A stretch of 31,088 bases of DNA from the NCBI RefSeq assembly GCF_018336975.1, contig NZ_CP025572.1:737384-768471 (forward strand), written 5' to 3'. This document shows, piece after piece, positions 8,598 through 15,502 of this stretch; the first letter of the stretch is position 1; each line of letters starts with the position of its first letter. The stretch comes from Marinomonas sp. CT5 (lineage in GTDB: Bacteria > Pseudomonadota > Gammaproteobacteria > Pseudomonadales > Marinomonadaceae). Below the pieces are notes generated by a model. That model saw only the letters and a list, made by a program, of their open reading frames with translations, did no database searches and was not told the DNA's origin. Both the position numbers and the translations under genes were made by a program.

Positions 8598-9508
8598 ACG
8601 TAACTGTCATTGTGCCTAGCTATAACGGCGGGAATCTTTGGAAACAATCTGCTTGTCTTCTTGCAGAACAAATACCTTCTCTTAGAGTCAAAGTTATAGA
8701 TTCTTCTTCTGAAGATGATACTCGTGAGATTGCTCAGGGATTTGGTTTCGAAGTGGAGCAGATAGATCAAAAAGATTTTGATCATGGAGGAACTCGTTCA
8801 TACTCACTAGAAGACGTGAATACAGAATTTGTCGTTTTTCTGACGCAGGATGTTTTGTTAGAGGGAAAGGATGCGATTGCTTTTTTAGTTTCTGTTTTCG
8901 ACAAGGATCCGGAAATTGTTTGTGCATACGGATGTCAATTACCTCATGTGGATGCCAATCCACTTGCGCAACATGCTCGGTATAATAGTTATAAACCAGA
9001 TAGCTATGTGACGAGTTTAACAGATGATTTTCCTACAGGTTTCCGGAAAGCATTTTTATCTAATTCGTTTGCAGCGTATAGAGTAGATTTTTTGCGTTCG
9101 ATTGGTGGTTTTCCAAGGCATTTAATTTTAGGTGAAGACGCTTATGTTGCCGCAAAAGCATTAGTTGCAAATAAAAAAGTAGCTTATGTTGCTGAGGCGA
9201 AAGTTAGACACTCGCATAATTATTCAGTTATTCAGGAATTTAAGCGCTATTTTGATATTGGTGTTTTTCATTCCACCCAATCTTGGATGATTGATGAGTT
9301 AGGTTCCGTTGAGGGAGAAGGTGTGAAATTTGCCGTAGAACAGTTGAGGTATGTGTGTAAAGTTAAAAAACATCACTGGCTTATTTTATCTATTTTTACA
9401 TCGATGGCTAAATTTATCGGCTATAAGCTTGGCAAAAAGCATCAAATGCTTGGTGTGAAGCTATCTAGGAAATTATCAATGTATAAAAGTTACTGGAATA
9501 GAGTTTAA
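8594..9508 (+). CDS. Family 2 glycosyltransferase, RfbN/WbbL-type
   Basis: The preferred start is ATG 8594, which forms an ATGA overlap with the upstream stop and gives MNVTVIVPSYNGG. The open frame extends further up to 8558, but those codons only read through the previous gene. The 304-residue enzyme has DSSSEDDTRE, HGGTRSYSL, FLTQDVLL (metal-binding region), then FLSNSFAAYRVDFLRSIGGF, GEDAYVAAKALV and the C-terminal HSHNYSVIQEFKRYFDIGVF. This order is very characteristic of RfbN-like rhamnosyltransferases of O-antigen loci. It is the last plus-strand gene of block A and is followed at once by a terminator hairpin. Confidence 0.88.
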   Translation: MNVTVIVPSYNGGNLWKQSACLLAEQIPSLRVKVIDSSSEDDTREIAQGFGFEVEQIDQKDFDHGGTRSYSLEDVNTEFVVFLTQDVLLEGKDAIAFLVSVFDKDPEIVCAYGCQLPHVDANPLAQHARYNSYKPDSYVTSLTDDFPTGFRKAFLSNSFAAYRVDFLRSIGGFPRHLILGEDAYVAAKALVANKKVAYVAEAKVRHSHNYSVIQEFKRYFDIGVFHSTQSWMIDELGSVEGEGVKFAVEQLRYVCKVKKHHWLILSIFTSMAKFIGYKLGKKHQMLGVKLSRKLSMYKSYWNRV

Positions 9509-9514
9509 GGAGAG

Positions 9515-9540
9515 ATGCCGCTTCTTATGCGGCATTTTTA
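9515..9540 (+). terminator. Rho-independent terminator after the block A genes
   Basis: ATGCCGC (9515-9521) pairs with GCGGCAT (9529-9535) around a seven-base loop and is followed by TTTTTA. It lies seven bases past the stop of the upstream glycosyltransferase. The stop codon of the convergent minus-strand gene (9525-9527) lies in the loop, so the hairpin overlaps the end of that gene. A proper T-run is present only for plus-strand transcription. Confidence 0.8.
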
Positions 9541-10925
9541 TGAACAAAGCCTTTCCAAAATGTCAGGAAAATAATCTTCATATCCAGCCAAATTGACCAA
9601 TGTTCTATGTAATATAGGTCGCATTCGATACGTTTTTGTAAATCTGTATCACCTCGCCAGCCGTTGATTTGTGCCCAACCAGTAATACCTGCCTTTACCA
9701 TGTGTTTTTGCATATAGCCCGGAATTTCATGTTTAAATTGTTCGACAAAGAATGTTCTTTCTGGTCTTGGACCCACTATAGACATGTCACCTTTGAGTAC
9801 GTTGATGAACTGAGGTAGTTCATCAAGGCTGGTTTTACGAATAAACGAGCCGAATTTGGTAATTGGTTTGCTGTTCGCTCCGCCCCATTTAACTCCATCT
9901 TTTTCACTGTCAATTGGCATTGAGCGAAATTTAAGCATATTAAATACGCGCCCGTTCCAGCTGACTCTTTCTTGCCTATAAAAAATAGGTCCGGGTGAAG
10001 ATAGTTTTACCCCTATTGCTAGAAGCAGCAAAATAGGGCTAATACCAATTAGTATTAGAGCGGATAGCAATCTATCTTCTAGTGATTTTAGGAAACGGTT
10101 TTTACCTTCTAGCATGTGAGAGGTAGATAGGTTAATAACAGGCAATCCGGCTACTTCTGTCATTGACTGATTTAATAGTTGAAAACCAAAAATATCAGGT
10201 ACCATTCTAATTGTTACTGCACTTGTGGCCAGAGCTGATTGAACTCTTTCCATACGTTTTGCTTCGCTCATAGGTAATGCAATCCATACTTGATCTGTAT
10301 TATTTTCGTTTACTATTTTATCAAGTTGTTGGAGGTTTCCTAGGGTAGGAAGGTCTTGTTTAAGACTTCTATTATGGTCATGAGGTTGATCCGTTATGAA
10401 ACCCTGAACGACGAGTCCAAGCTCAGGGTTCGAAATCAATTTATTCGCAACATTTTGCCCAAGTTCACCGTCACCAATAATGATTACTCGGCGAATATTA
10501 AAGCCTTTTGATCTTAGTGCTCCAAGAGAAATTCGAAGAATAAAGCGATAGCTTAAGATTAGTAGGGTTGAAGTGATTAGCCAGGTAACAACCCAGATAC
10601 GAGAGTAGAGTGCCGAAGATTGAGTTGCGAAAGCACTGATAACCAAGAGTAAAAAAGTTCCAAAGGTGGCCATAATTACACATTTCATTTCTGTTGAAAA
10701 AGAGGTACCTCGCCATGCGCGGTAGGCTCCAAAAAAAGTGAGTAGACTTGTGGCAATTAATACTCCGAGTAACAAAACATTTTTGTAGGTGCTGTTTAAC
10801 TCTAAATTAGAAAATCTAAGCCAATGACTGAGTAAACCACTTAAAAGTAAGCAAAGGATGTCAATGGTTCTTAGGCTGATGCCAATAGAGGCGCTATGTT
10901 CTTTTAGAGCAAGTCCGGATTTCAC
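9525..10925 (-). CDS. WcaJ-type undecaprenyl-phosphate sugar phosphotransferase
   Basis: This 466-residue polyprenyl glycosylphosphotransferase of the large class transfers glucose- or galactose-1-phosphate to undecaprenyl phosphate to start an exopolysaccharide or capsule repeat. Four N-terminal membrane helices (about 15-135) are followed by a Rossmann-like domain (VIIIGDGELGQNVANKL, near 145), a fifth hydrophobic helix (LLSALILIGISPILLLLAIG) and the bac_transf core with FYRQERVSWNG, FNMLKFRSM, the catalytic Asp-Glu in TSLDELPQF, IVGPRPERTFFVEQF and GITGWAQINGWRG. The start is GTG 10923-10925, about ten bases after GTAGAGAAA, and no better ATG is seen upstream. It is the only full-length non-IS gene on the minus strand and the second initiating transferase in the window, so it may serve a separate polymer or an older version of the locus. 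Confidence 0.93.
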   Translation of the reverse strand: MKSGLALKEHSASIGISLRTIDILCLLLSGLLSHWLRFSNLELNSTYKNVLLLGVLIATSLLTFFGAYRAWRGTSFSTEMKCVIMATFGTFLLLVISAFATQSSALYSRIWVVTWLITSTLLILSYRFILRISLGALRSKGFNIRRVIIIGDGELGQNVANKLISNPELGLVVQGFITDQPHDHNRSLKQDLPTLGNLQQLDKIVNENNTDQVWIALPMSEAKRMERVQSALATSAVTIRMVPDIFGFQLLNQSMTEVAGLPVINLSTSHMLEGKNRFLKSLEDRLLSALILIGISPILLLLAIGVKLSSPGPIFYRQERVSWNGRVFNMLKFRSMPIDSEKDGVKWGGANSKPITKFGSFIRKTSLDELPQFINVLKGDMSIVGPRPERTFFVEQFKHEIPGYMQKHMVKAGITGWAQINGWRGDTDLQKRIECDLYYIEHWSIWLDMKIIFLTFWKGFVHKNAA

Positions 10926-11272
10926 TGTTTTCTCTACTTTATTAGTTAGATATCGGCTGATTTTGTGTATGATACCAGTATTTTTCTATTAACTATGCAT
11001 TTAGAAGTGAATGCCATATGAAAATTTTATAGTGTGCTCGAACAAAACATCTAACTTTTTTATTTTAAGGCTATTTTATAGTGGTATGAGGTAAGTGTTT
11101 ATAGCTTAATTAGGTGGTTCACTTCTCTGTATCAAAACAGAGTCGGCTCAGTGATCTCACTGATTCAAAGAATACGTTCGGGCAATAGTAAAGAGCGAAC
11201 AGCCTGGATGTCCTAATTAGGTGCTATTTTTTTAGAGTTTGGACTAAGCTTTTCAAAAGGCCATGAAAAAAT
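10926..11272. other. Upstream region of the WcaJ-type gene, no coding sequence seen
   Basis: No frame gives a recognisable protein. The stretch carries the upstream region of the minus-strand gene, a near-perfect palindrome at 11148-11163, and a ten-base direct repeat TAATTAGGTG (about 11108 and 11215) that brackets the palindrome and a GTTCG/CGAAC pair. I cannot assign a promoter with confidence. IS110-derived sequence begins at about 11273. Confidence 0.4.
11148..11163. promoter_or_regulatory. Operator-like palindrome TCAGTGA-TC-TCACTGA
   Basis: Two perfect seven-base arms flank a two-base centre, a shape typical of a dimeric-regulator site. It lies about 220 bases upstream of the WcaJ-type gene's start, and a chance occurrence inside decaying IS sequence is possible. 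No regulator gene is present in the window. Confidence 0.2.
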
Positions 11273-11519
11273 GAAGTCTTTGTTCCAGTGTCTGAACGTC
11301 CTATTTCCCCTATGTTCATGCAAGAGTGAATAGATCGTCATGAGTATTTTCTCAGTTTTAATGAACGTATCGAAGAGCCAGAGGAAAAAATATAAATAGT
11401 AACACTCAACTTCTGATGCCTATACTTGGTGTGGGAACACCGGGGGCCAAAAAGCTTTTATCTGAGATTCCTGACATTAACGAGTTTAAGAACTGAAGAC
11501 ATTTAGCTGCTTGGTTAGG
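11273..11519 (+). pseudogene. IS110-family transposase relic (internal to C-terminal part)
   Basis: Broken readings give EVFVPVSERPISPMFMQE, a stop, then FNERIEEPEEKI. After a frame change QLLMPILGVGTPGAKKLLSE is followed by IPDINEFKN, a stop, and RHLAAWLG. The last part is the well-known IS110 Transposase_20 signature (L-IPGVGP--A--LLAEIPDI--FK--R-LAAWLGLTP), here with two in-frame stops and at least one frameshift. It ends exactly at WLG, where the left inverted repeat of the IS3 element starts. The expected continuation (LTP...) is not found on the other side of that element, so more than a simple insertion has occurred. Confidence 0.7.
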
Positions 11520-11560
11520 TAATCCCCCCGAAAATTAATAGCAGTCAAAAGTAGAATTTT
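11518..11560 (+). repeat. Left terminal inverted repeat of the IS3 element
   Basis: It pairs with 12661-12702 on the opposite strand. The strongest blocks are the outer TAATCC-CC and the inner TCAAAAGTAGA, with mismatches between. The outer end adjoins the IS110 relic. Confidence 0.7.
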
Positions 11561-11588
11561 CTCGTAATCTAAACGCAGGAGGTTCTGC

Positions 11589-11864
11589 ATGAAAAAGTCA
11601 CGTTATACAGACAGCCAGATCATGGCGATTTTGAAACAAGCCGAAGCCGGAACGCCAGTCCCCGAGCTTTGCCGTGAACATGGTATGAGTGCTGCGTCAT
11701 TTTATAAATGGCGTGCCAAATATGGCGGTATGGATGCACCCTTAATGGCACGGATGAAGAAGCTTGAAGAAGAAAATCGTCGTCTTAAAAAGATGTATGC
11801 TGAGGAACGGTTAAAGGCAGAGATCATACAGGAAGCTATGGAAAAAAGTGGTAAAGCCGTCTGA
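11589..11864 (+). CDS. IS3-family transposase OrfA
   Basis: This 91-residue DNA-binding subunit starts at ATG 11589 after a strong GCAGGAGG at seven bases. Residues 1-50 form the HTH_Tnp_1 domain (SRYTDSQIMAILKQAEAGTP, then LCREHGMSAASFYKWRAKYGG), and residues 57-90 form a leucine-zipper-like coiled coil (MKKLEEENRRLKKMYAEERL). It ends within an A6G run (11842-11848), the kind of slippery tract used in IS3 frameshifting. However, orfB lies in the +1 frame relative to orfA, where the usual -1 slip would not lead. OrfB may start independently at GTG 11848, or the junction may have mutated. Otherwise the reading frame is intact. Confidence 0.9.
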   Translation: MKKSRYTDSQIMAILKQAEAGTPVPELCREHGMSAASFYKWRAKYGGMDAPLMARMKKLEEENRRLKKMYAEERLKAEIIQEAMEKSGKAV

Positions 11865-12663
11865 GCGGAGAATCATGGCTTTGGATACAGTAGCGAATAA
11901 AAAAGTGAGTATTCGTTTGGCTTGCTCGGCGTTTTCAATCAGTGAAACCTGCTATCGTTATCAGAGTCAAAACAGCGATAAAAATACACAGATTGCAGAG
12001 CTGTTGGTTGATCTCACAGTAGAGCAAACGGATTGGGGCTTTGGCCAGTGCTTCCATTACCTGCGCAATATAAAGGGTTATCTTTGGAACCATAAACGCG
12101 TGTACCGCATTTACTGTGAGCTGGCTTTGAACCTGCGTATTTGCCCAAAACGACGGCTTAAACGAAATGTACCGGAGCTTCTGAAAGAACCGACCAAATC
12201 AGATCAGGTTTGGTCAATGGACTTCATGCATGATCAGCTAGCGGACGGTCGTCAGTATCGCCTTTTTAATGTGATTGACTATTTTAAGCGTAAAGGATTA
12301 GCAATAGAAGCAGGCTTTTCATTACCGTCACAGAGAGTAATACGAGTGCTGGACCAACTGCTTGAGTGGCGGAAGAAGCCTATTGCGCTTCGTTGCGACA
12401 ACGGCCCGGAGTTTATTAGTCATGAGTTTGTTCACTGGGCGAAAAAGAAAGGCATCAGGATAGATTATATTCAGCCAGGTAATCCTCAGCAAAATGCATA
12501 TATTGAGCGTTACAATCGAACGGCAAGATATGGATGGGTTAGTAAACACCTGTTTGATTCACTTGAAGAAGTACAAGACTATGCAACACAGTGGCTATGG
12601 TTTTACAATCATGAAAGGCCACATACAGCCAACGGAGGTAAGCCACCTCTAATGGCTGCTTAA
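11848..12663 (+). CDS. IS3-family transposase OrfB (DDE catalytic subunit)
   Basis: This is a 271-residue rve-type integrase-fold protein with an intact catalytic triad: Asp125 in WSMDFMHD, Asp184 in CDNGPEF and Glu220 in QQNAYIER. The spacing of 35 residues between Asp184 and Glu220 gives the classical DD(35)E. The N-terminal part has the usual SETCYRY and WGFGQCFHYLRN...NHKRVYRIY segments (HTH_21), and the C-terminus ends WFYNHERPHTANGGKPPLMA. The GTG start overlaps orfA by 17 bases. All visible features suggest an active enzyme, unlike the IS relics on either side. Confidence 0.92.
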   Translation: MVKPSERRIMALDTVANKKVSIRLACSAFSISETCYRYQSQNSDKNTQIAELLVDLTVEQTDWGFGQCFHYLRNIKGYLWNHKRVYRIYCELALNLRICPKRRLKRNVPELLKEPTKSDQVWSMDFMHDQLADGRQYRLFNVIDYFKRKGLAIEAGFSLPSQRVIRVLDQLLEWRKKPIALRCDNGPEFISHEFVHWAKKKGIRIDYIQPGNPQQNAYIERYNRTARYGWVSKHLFDSLEEVQDYATQWLWFYNHERPHTANGGKPPLMAA

Positions 12664-12702
12664 CCTCTACTTTTGAACTGAGTTAAAAAAGGGAGGATTA
12701 CC
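12661..12702 (-). repeat. Right terminal inverted repeat of the IS3 element
   Basis: On the minus strand this reads GGTAATCCTCCCTTTTTTAA and, further in, TTCAAAAGTAGAGG, the counterpart of the left repeat at 11518-11560. It begins at the stop codon of orfB. Confidence 0.7.
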
Positions 12703-12950
12703 GCTATGACTGCTACCAAAATGCGTTAGCAGAAAGGGGGAATGGCATATTAAAGCAAGAATTTTTGATTGGAAGATGCAGAACTTTTAAAGAATTAGAA
12801 AGGCATATTAGTGAGTCTATTGATATCTATAATAGGTATCGACCTCACTTAAGTCTTAATATGAGAACACCAGAAGAAGTGCATGAAAAAGCCAGTATAG
12901 ACCCCATACTGGCTTAACAAAAAATCGTCAACCTATTTTAGGACGACACA
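12703..12950 (+). pseudogene. 3' relic of a second IS3-type orfB with its terminal repeat
   Basis: From 12705 the frame reads YDCYQNALAERGNGILKQEF, then LIGRCRTFKELERHISESID, IYNRYRPHLSLNMRTPEEVH and a stop at 12915-12917. This is the C-terminal quarter of an IS3/IS150-type OrfB, including the third catalytic residue (Glu in NALAER). The catalytic aspartates and everything upstream are missing: the relic begins where the neighbouring IS3 element ends. About 20 bases past the stop, GTCAACCTATTTTAGGACGA looks like the outer end of the same element, ending near 12950. It is non-functional. Confidence 0.8.
12886..12914 (-). terminator. Minus-strand hairpin terminator inside the orfB relic
   Basis: AGCCAGTAT (12890-12898) pairs perfectly with ATACTGGCT (12906-12914) around a seven-base loop. 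Read on the minus strand the stem is followed by TTTTT, a Rho-independent terminator. It would stop transcription entering the element from the right. There is no T-run in the plus direction. Confidence 0.6.
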
Positions 12951-13144
12951 ACCTATGAATGCTCAGGAAGAAAAATGCGGGGCTTAATCGCAGTTTGACT
13001 AATATTTTGTTATAAATAGCCCATAACTTTTTCATGTCCCAACATTTCCTAGTGGTTAATAGCGGCTGATATATGAGTAATATCCTCCTCGACTTTAAAT
13101 ATTCCGTGGGAATGTAGTGTAAATTTATCAGCGAGTAAATATTT

Positions 13145-14716
13145 ATGGATTCATCCTATTCTCTTATAAAAGTAAATGATAATGATAATGTGGCAATAGT
13201 TGCTAATCCAAATGGTATACCTAAAGGAGCTATTTTGCCTTCAGGTTTGGTTTTTCAAGAGCAAGTTCCTCAAGGCCATAAAGTTTCTCTGGTAGATATT
13301 TCGAAGGGAGAGGAGGTTATTCGCTATAACGAGGTAATTGGTTATGCGGTTGAGCATATTGGTCAAGGTTGTTGGGTGCATGAAAGGAAGCTATCTTTGC
13401 CTGCTCCCCCCAGGCTAGAGAATCTTCCCTTAGGGACCCGACCTAAACTAGATGTTGAGGCATTGGAAGGTTATACGTTTGATGGGTATAGAAATGCAGA
13501 TGGGTCTGTGGGAACGAAAAATCTTTTAGGCATAAGCTCTAGTGTGCAATGTGTCTCTGGGGTTATTGACTTTGCAGTGAAAAAAATCAAGTCAGAACTG
13601 CTACCCAAATACCCTAATGTCGATGGGGTGGTTGCTCTTAATCATACCTACGGGTGCGGTATTGATTTAACCTCTCCAGACTCAGCGATTCCTATACGAA
13701 CACTTAAGAACCTTTCTAAAAACCCGAATTTTGGGGGGGAAGTTTTAGTGGTTGGGCTGGGATGTGAGCAATTGCAGCCTTCACGTCTTATGGAAGTAAG
13801 TGATACTCAAGTGTTAGATATAATGCAGGATAGTCAGAACCCTAGCCCTAAAAACGAAGTCTTGGTTAATTTACAAGATGAGTGTCATAGCAGTTTTGAG
13901 GATATGGTGAATCATATAATGCATTCTGCAGATAATCATTTAAAGAAATTAAATCAGAGATCTAGGGAAGAATGTCCAATTTCCGACTTAGTGTTGGGAG
14001 TACAATGTGGCGGAAGTGATTCATTTTCAGGTATTACGGCAAACCCTGTTGTTGGATATGTTTCTGATTTAATTGTTAGAGCGGGTGGATCCGTTATGTT
14101 TTCTGAGGTTACAGAGGTTCGAGATGCTATTCATTTGTTAACACCTAGAGTTGCAAATGAGTCTGTTGGCAAACGTTTGTTAGAAGAGATGACTTGGTAT
14201 GATAACTATTTAAACCGAGGGAATACGGATCGTAGTGCAAACCCTACCCCTGGAAATAAGAATGGGGGGTTAAGCAATGTGGTGGAAAAAGCTTTAGGGT
14301 CTATTGCAAAATCTGGGACTAGCCAGATTATGGGGGTGATTGGTCCAGGTGAAAAGATAGAGCAAAAAGGTTTAAATTTTGCCGCAACTCCGGCAAGTGA
14401 TTTTATTTGCGGTACCTTGCAGGCGGCTTCTGGTATGACTGTACAAATATTTACTACAGGCCGAGGTACTCCTTATGGCTTGGAGGCCGTTCCTGTTATT
14501 AAAGTGTCAAGTAACTCTGTATTGGGTAGTCGTTGGAAAGATTTGATTGATATGGATGCTGGTCGAGTAGCATCTAATGAAATGACTATAGAAGAAGCTG
14601 GCTGGGAGTTATTTCATTTGCTTTTAGATGTGGCTAGTGGGCGAAAGCTGGTAGCTACTGATAAGCTAGGACTGCATAATAGTTTGGTTCTTTTTAACCC
14701 AACTCCTGTAATGTAG
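13145..14716 (+). CDS. garD: Galactarate dehydratase (GarD) homologue
   Basis: This 523-residue UxaA/GarD-family lyase has the same length as E. coli GarD and close similarity throughout. GarD is an iron-dependent enzyme that removes water from D-galactarate to give a 3-deoxy-2-keto (5-keto-4-deoxy) hexarate in the cytoplasm. The N-terminal SAF domain carries VPQGHKVSL with His45. The catalytic part has [13 protein letters not shown] (114-126), [48 protein letters not shown], the conserved [14 protein letters not shown] and [18 protein letters not shown]. The ribosome binding site is weak (GCGAG). What is odd is its place: a catabolic-type sugar-acid dehydratase heads a polysaccharide operon, with no garL, garR or garK. 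It may supply a deoxy-keto acid for the CMP module downstream, or act on another aldaric or uronic substrate. Confidence 0.93.
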   Translation: MDSSYSLIKVNDNDNVAIVANPNGIPKGAILPSGLVFQEQVPQGHKVSLVDISKGEEVIRYNEVIGYAVEHIGQGCWVHERKLSLPAPPRLENLPLGTRPKLDVEALEGYTFDGYRNADGSVGTKNLLGISSSVQCVSGVIDFAVKKIKSELLPKYPNVDGVVALNHTYGCGIDLTSPDSAIPIRTLKNLSKNPNFGGEVLVVGLGCEQLQPSRLMEVSDTQVLDIMQDSQNPSPKNEVLVNLQDECHSSFEDMVNHIMHSADNHLKKLNQRSREECPISDLVLGVQCGGSDSFSGITANPVVGYVSDLIVRAGGSVMFSEVTEVRDAIHLLTPRVANESVGKRLLEEMTWYDNYLNRGNTDRSANPTPGNKNGGLSNVVEKALGSIAKSGTSQIMGVIGPGEKIEQKGLNFAATPASDFICGTLQAASGMTVQIFTTGRGTPYGLEAVPVIKVSSNSVLGSRWKDLIDMDAGRVASNEMTIEEAGWELFHLLLDVASGRKLVATDKLGLHNSLVLFNPTPVM

Positions 14717-14794
14717 CCGAATTTTCAAAGTCAATATGGCATTGGATTATTGTGAATTTTTTAAAAGATACTTTTGTAAAGAGAGGTGTAGAGC

Positions 14795-15502
14795 GTGTTA
14801 CCTTATGATGTCTTGATTAGGTGTAAAAATGAGATGGCAGACCTACCGAAAGTGGCTAAGTCTCTATCGTCTCAAGTATTCCCTCCTAACAAAGTTGTGT
14901 TTGTTGATAGCGGTAGTACAGATGGTTCGCGTGAGTTCGCACTGCAGCAGGGGTATGACGTAGTTGATTATGTAACTGATCGTTTTAACTATAGTGAGTC
15001 GCTGAATTTAGGCATGGAATGTTGTAGTTCACCTAGAGTCTTAGTTTTGTCTGCCCATTGTATTTTAGTTACCGAGAATAGTGTTGAGCGTCTCCTAGAG
15101 GCAATGGATGTCTTTAATGCAGCAGGGGTTTTTGGCCGGCAAATACCTACAGAGCATAGTAGTCCATTAGATGTTAGAGATCTGTTAACTGTATTTGGCA
15201 GAGAAAGAATTATCTATGAAGCACATCCCTTCTTTCATAATGCATTTTCTGTAATAGATAGGAAAGCTTGGGAGGAAGTGCCGTTTGATGATAGTGTCAA
15301 TGGTATTGAAGATCGAATATGGGCCTTAGAGCTCTGTAAACGAGGAAAGAAAATTGTTTACGAGCCAAATGCTCTTGTCTATCATGAGCACGGGTTAAAT
15401 CAGACTTCAGATCCTGCTAGGGCTCTTAGAGTGTGTAAAGCTCTGGCTTCATTGCATAGAGATGATGTGGTGGAGTTTTCTAACGAGGTTTTAGGTGTCT
15501 AA
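14795..15502 (+). CDS. Family 2 glycosyltransferase
   Basis: A 235-residue GT-A enzyme with the N-terminal DVLIRCKNEMADLPKVAKSL, the nucleotide-binding VDSGSTDGSREFA (near 37-49), FNYSESLNLGM and LSAHC at the position of the usual metal-binding motif. A C-terminal FDDSVNGIEDRIWALELCKRG corresponds to the catalytic ED region. It starts at GTG 14795, eight bases after GAGAGG. It is shorter than the GT2 proteins of block A and has no membrane anchor. It overlaps the start of the next gene by eight bases, so the two are likely produced together. Donor and acceptor cannot be read from sequence. Confidence 0.85.
   Translation: MLPYDVLIRCKNEMADLPKVAKSLSSQVFPPNKVVFVDSGSTDGSREFALQQGYDVVDYVTDRFNYSESLNLGMECCSSPRVLVLSAHCILVTENSVERLLEAMDVFNAAGVFGRQIPTEHSSPLDVRDLLTVFGRERIIYEAHPFFHNAFSVIDRKAWEEVPFDDSVNGIEDRIWALELCKRGKKIVYEPNALVYHEHGLNQTSDPARALRVCKALASLHRDDVVEFSNEVLGV

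Larger units (their letters stand above)
11518..12702 (+). mobile_element. Complete IS3-family element with two ORFs and matched ends
   Basis: The element is about 1.18 kb long. Its ends are imperfect inverted repeats: TAATCCCCCCGAAAATTAAT at the left (from about 11520) and, on the minus strand, TAATCCTCCCTTTTTTAAC at the right (to about 12700). Both continue to a shared inner block, TCAAAAGTAGA. Between them lie orfA and orfB. No 3-5 bp target duplication is seen: the bases outside are ...TTGGTTA at the left and GCTATG... at the right. The flanks are pieces of two different IS families, so the element may have recombined after insertion. End coordinates are uncertain by up to three bases. 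Confidence 0.8.
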
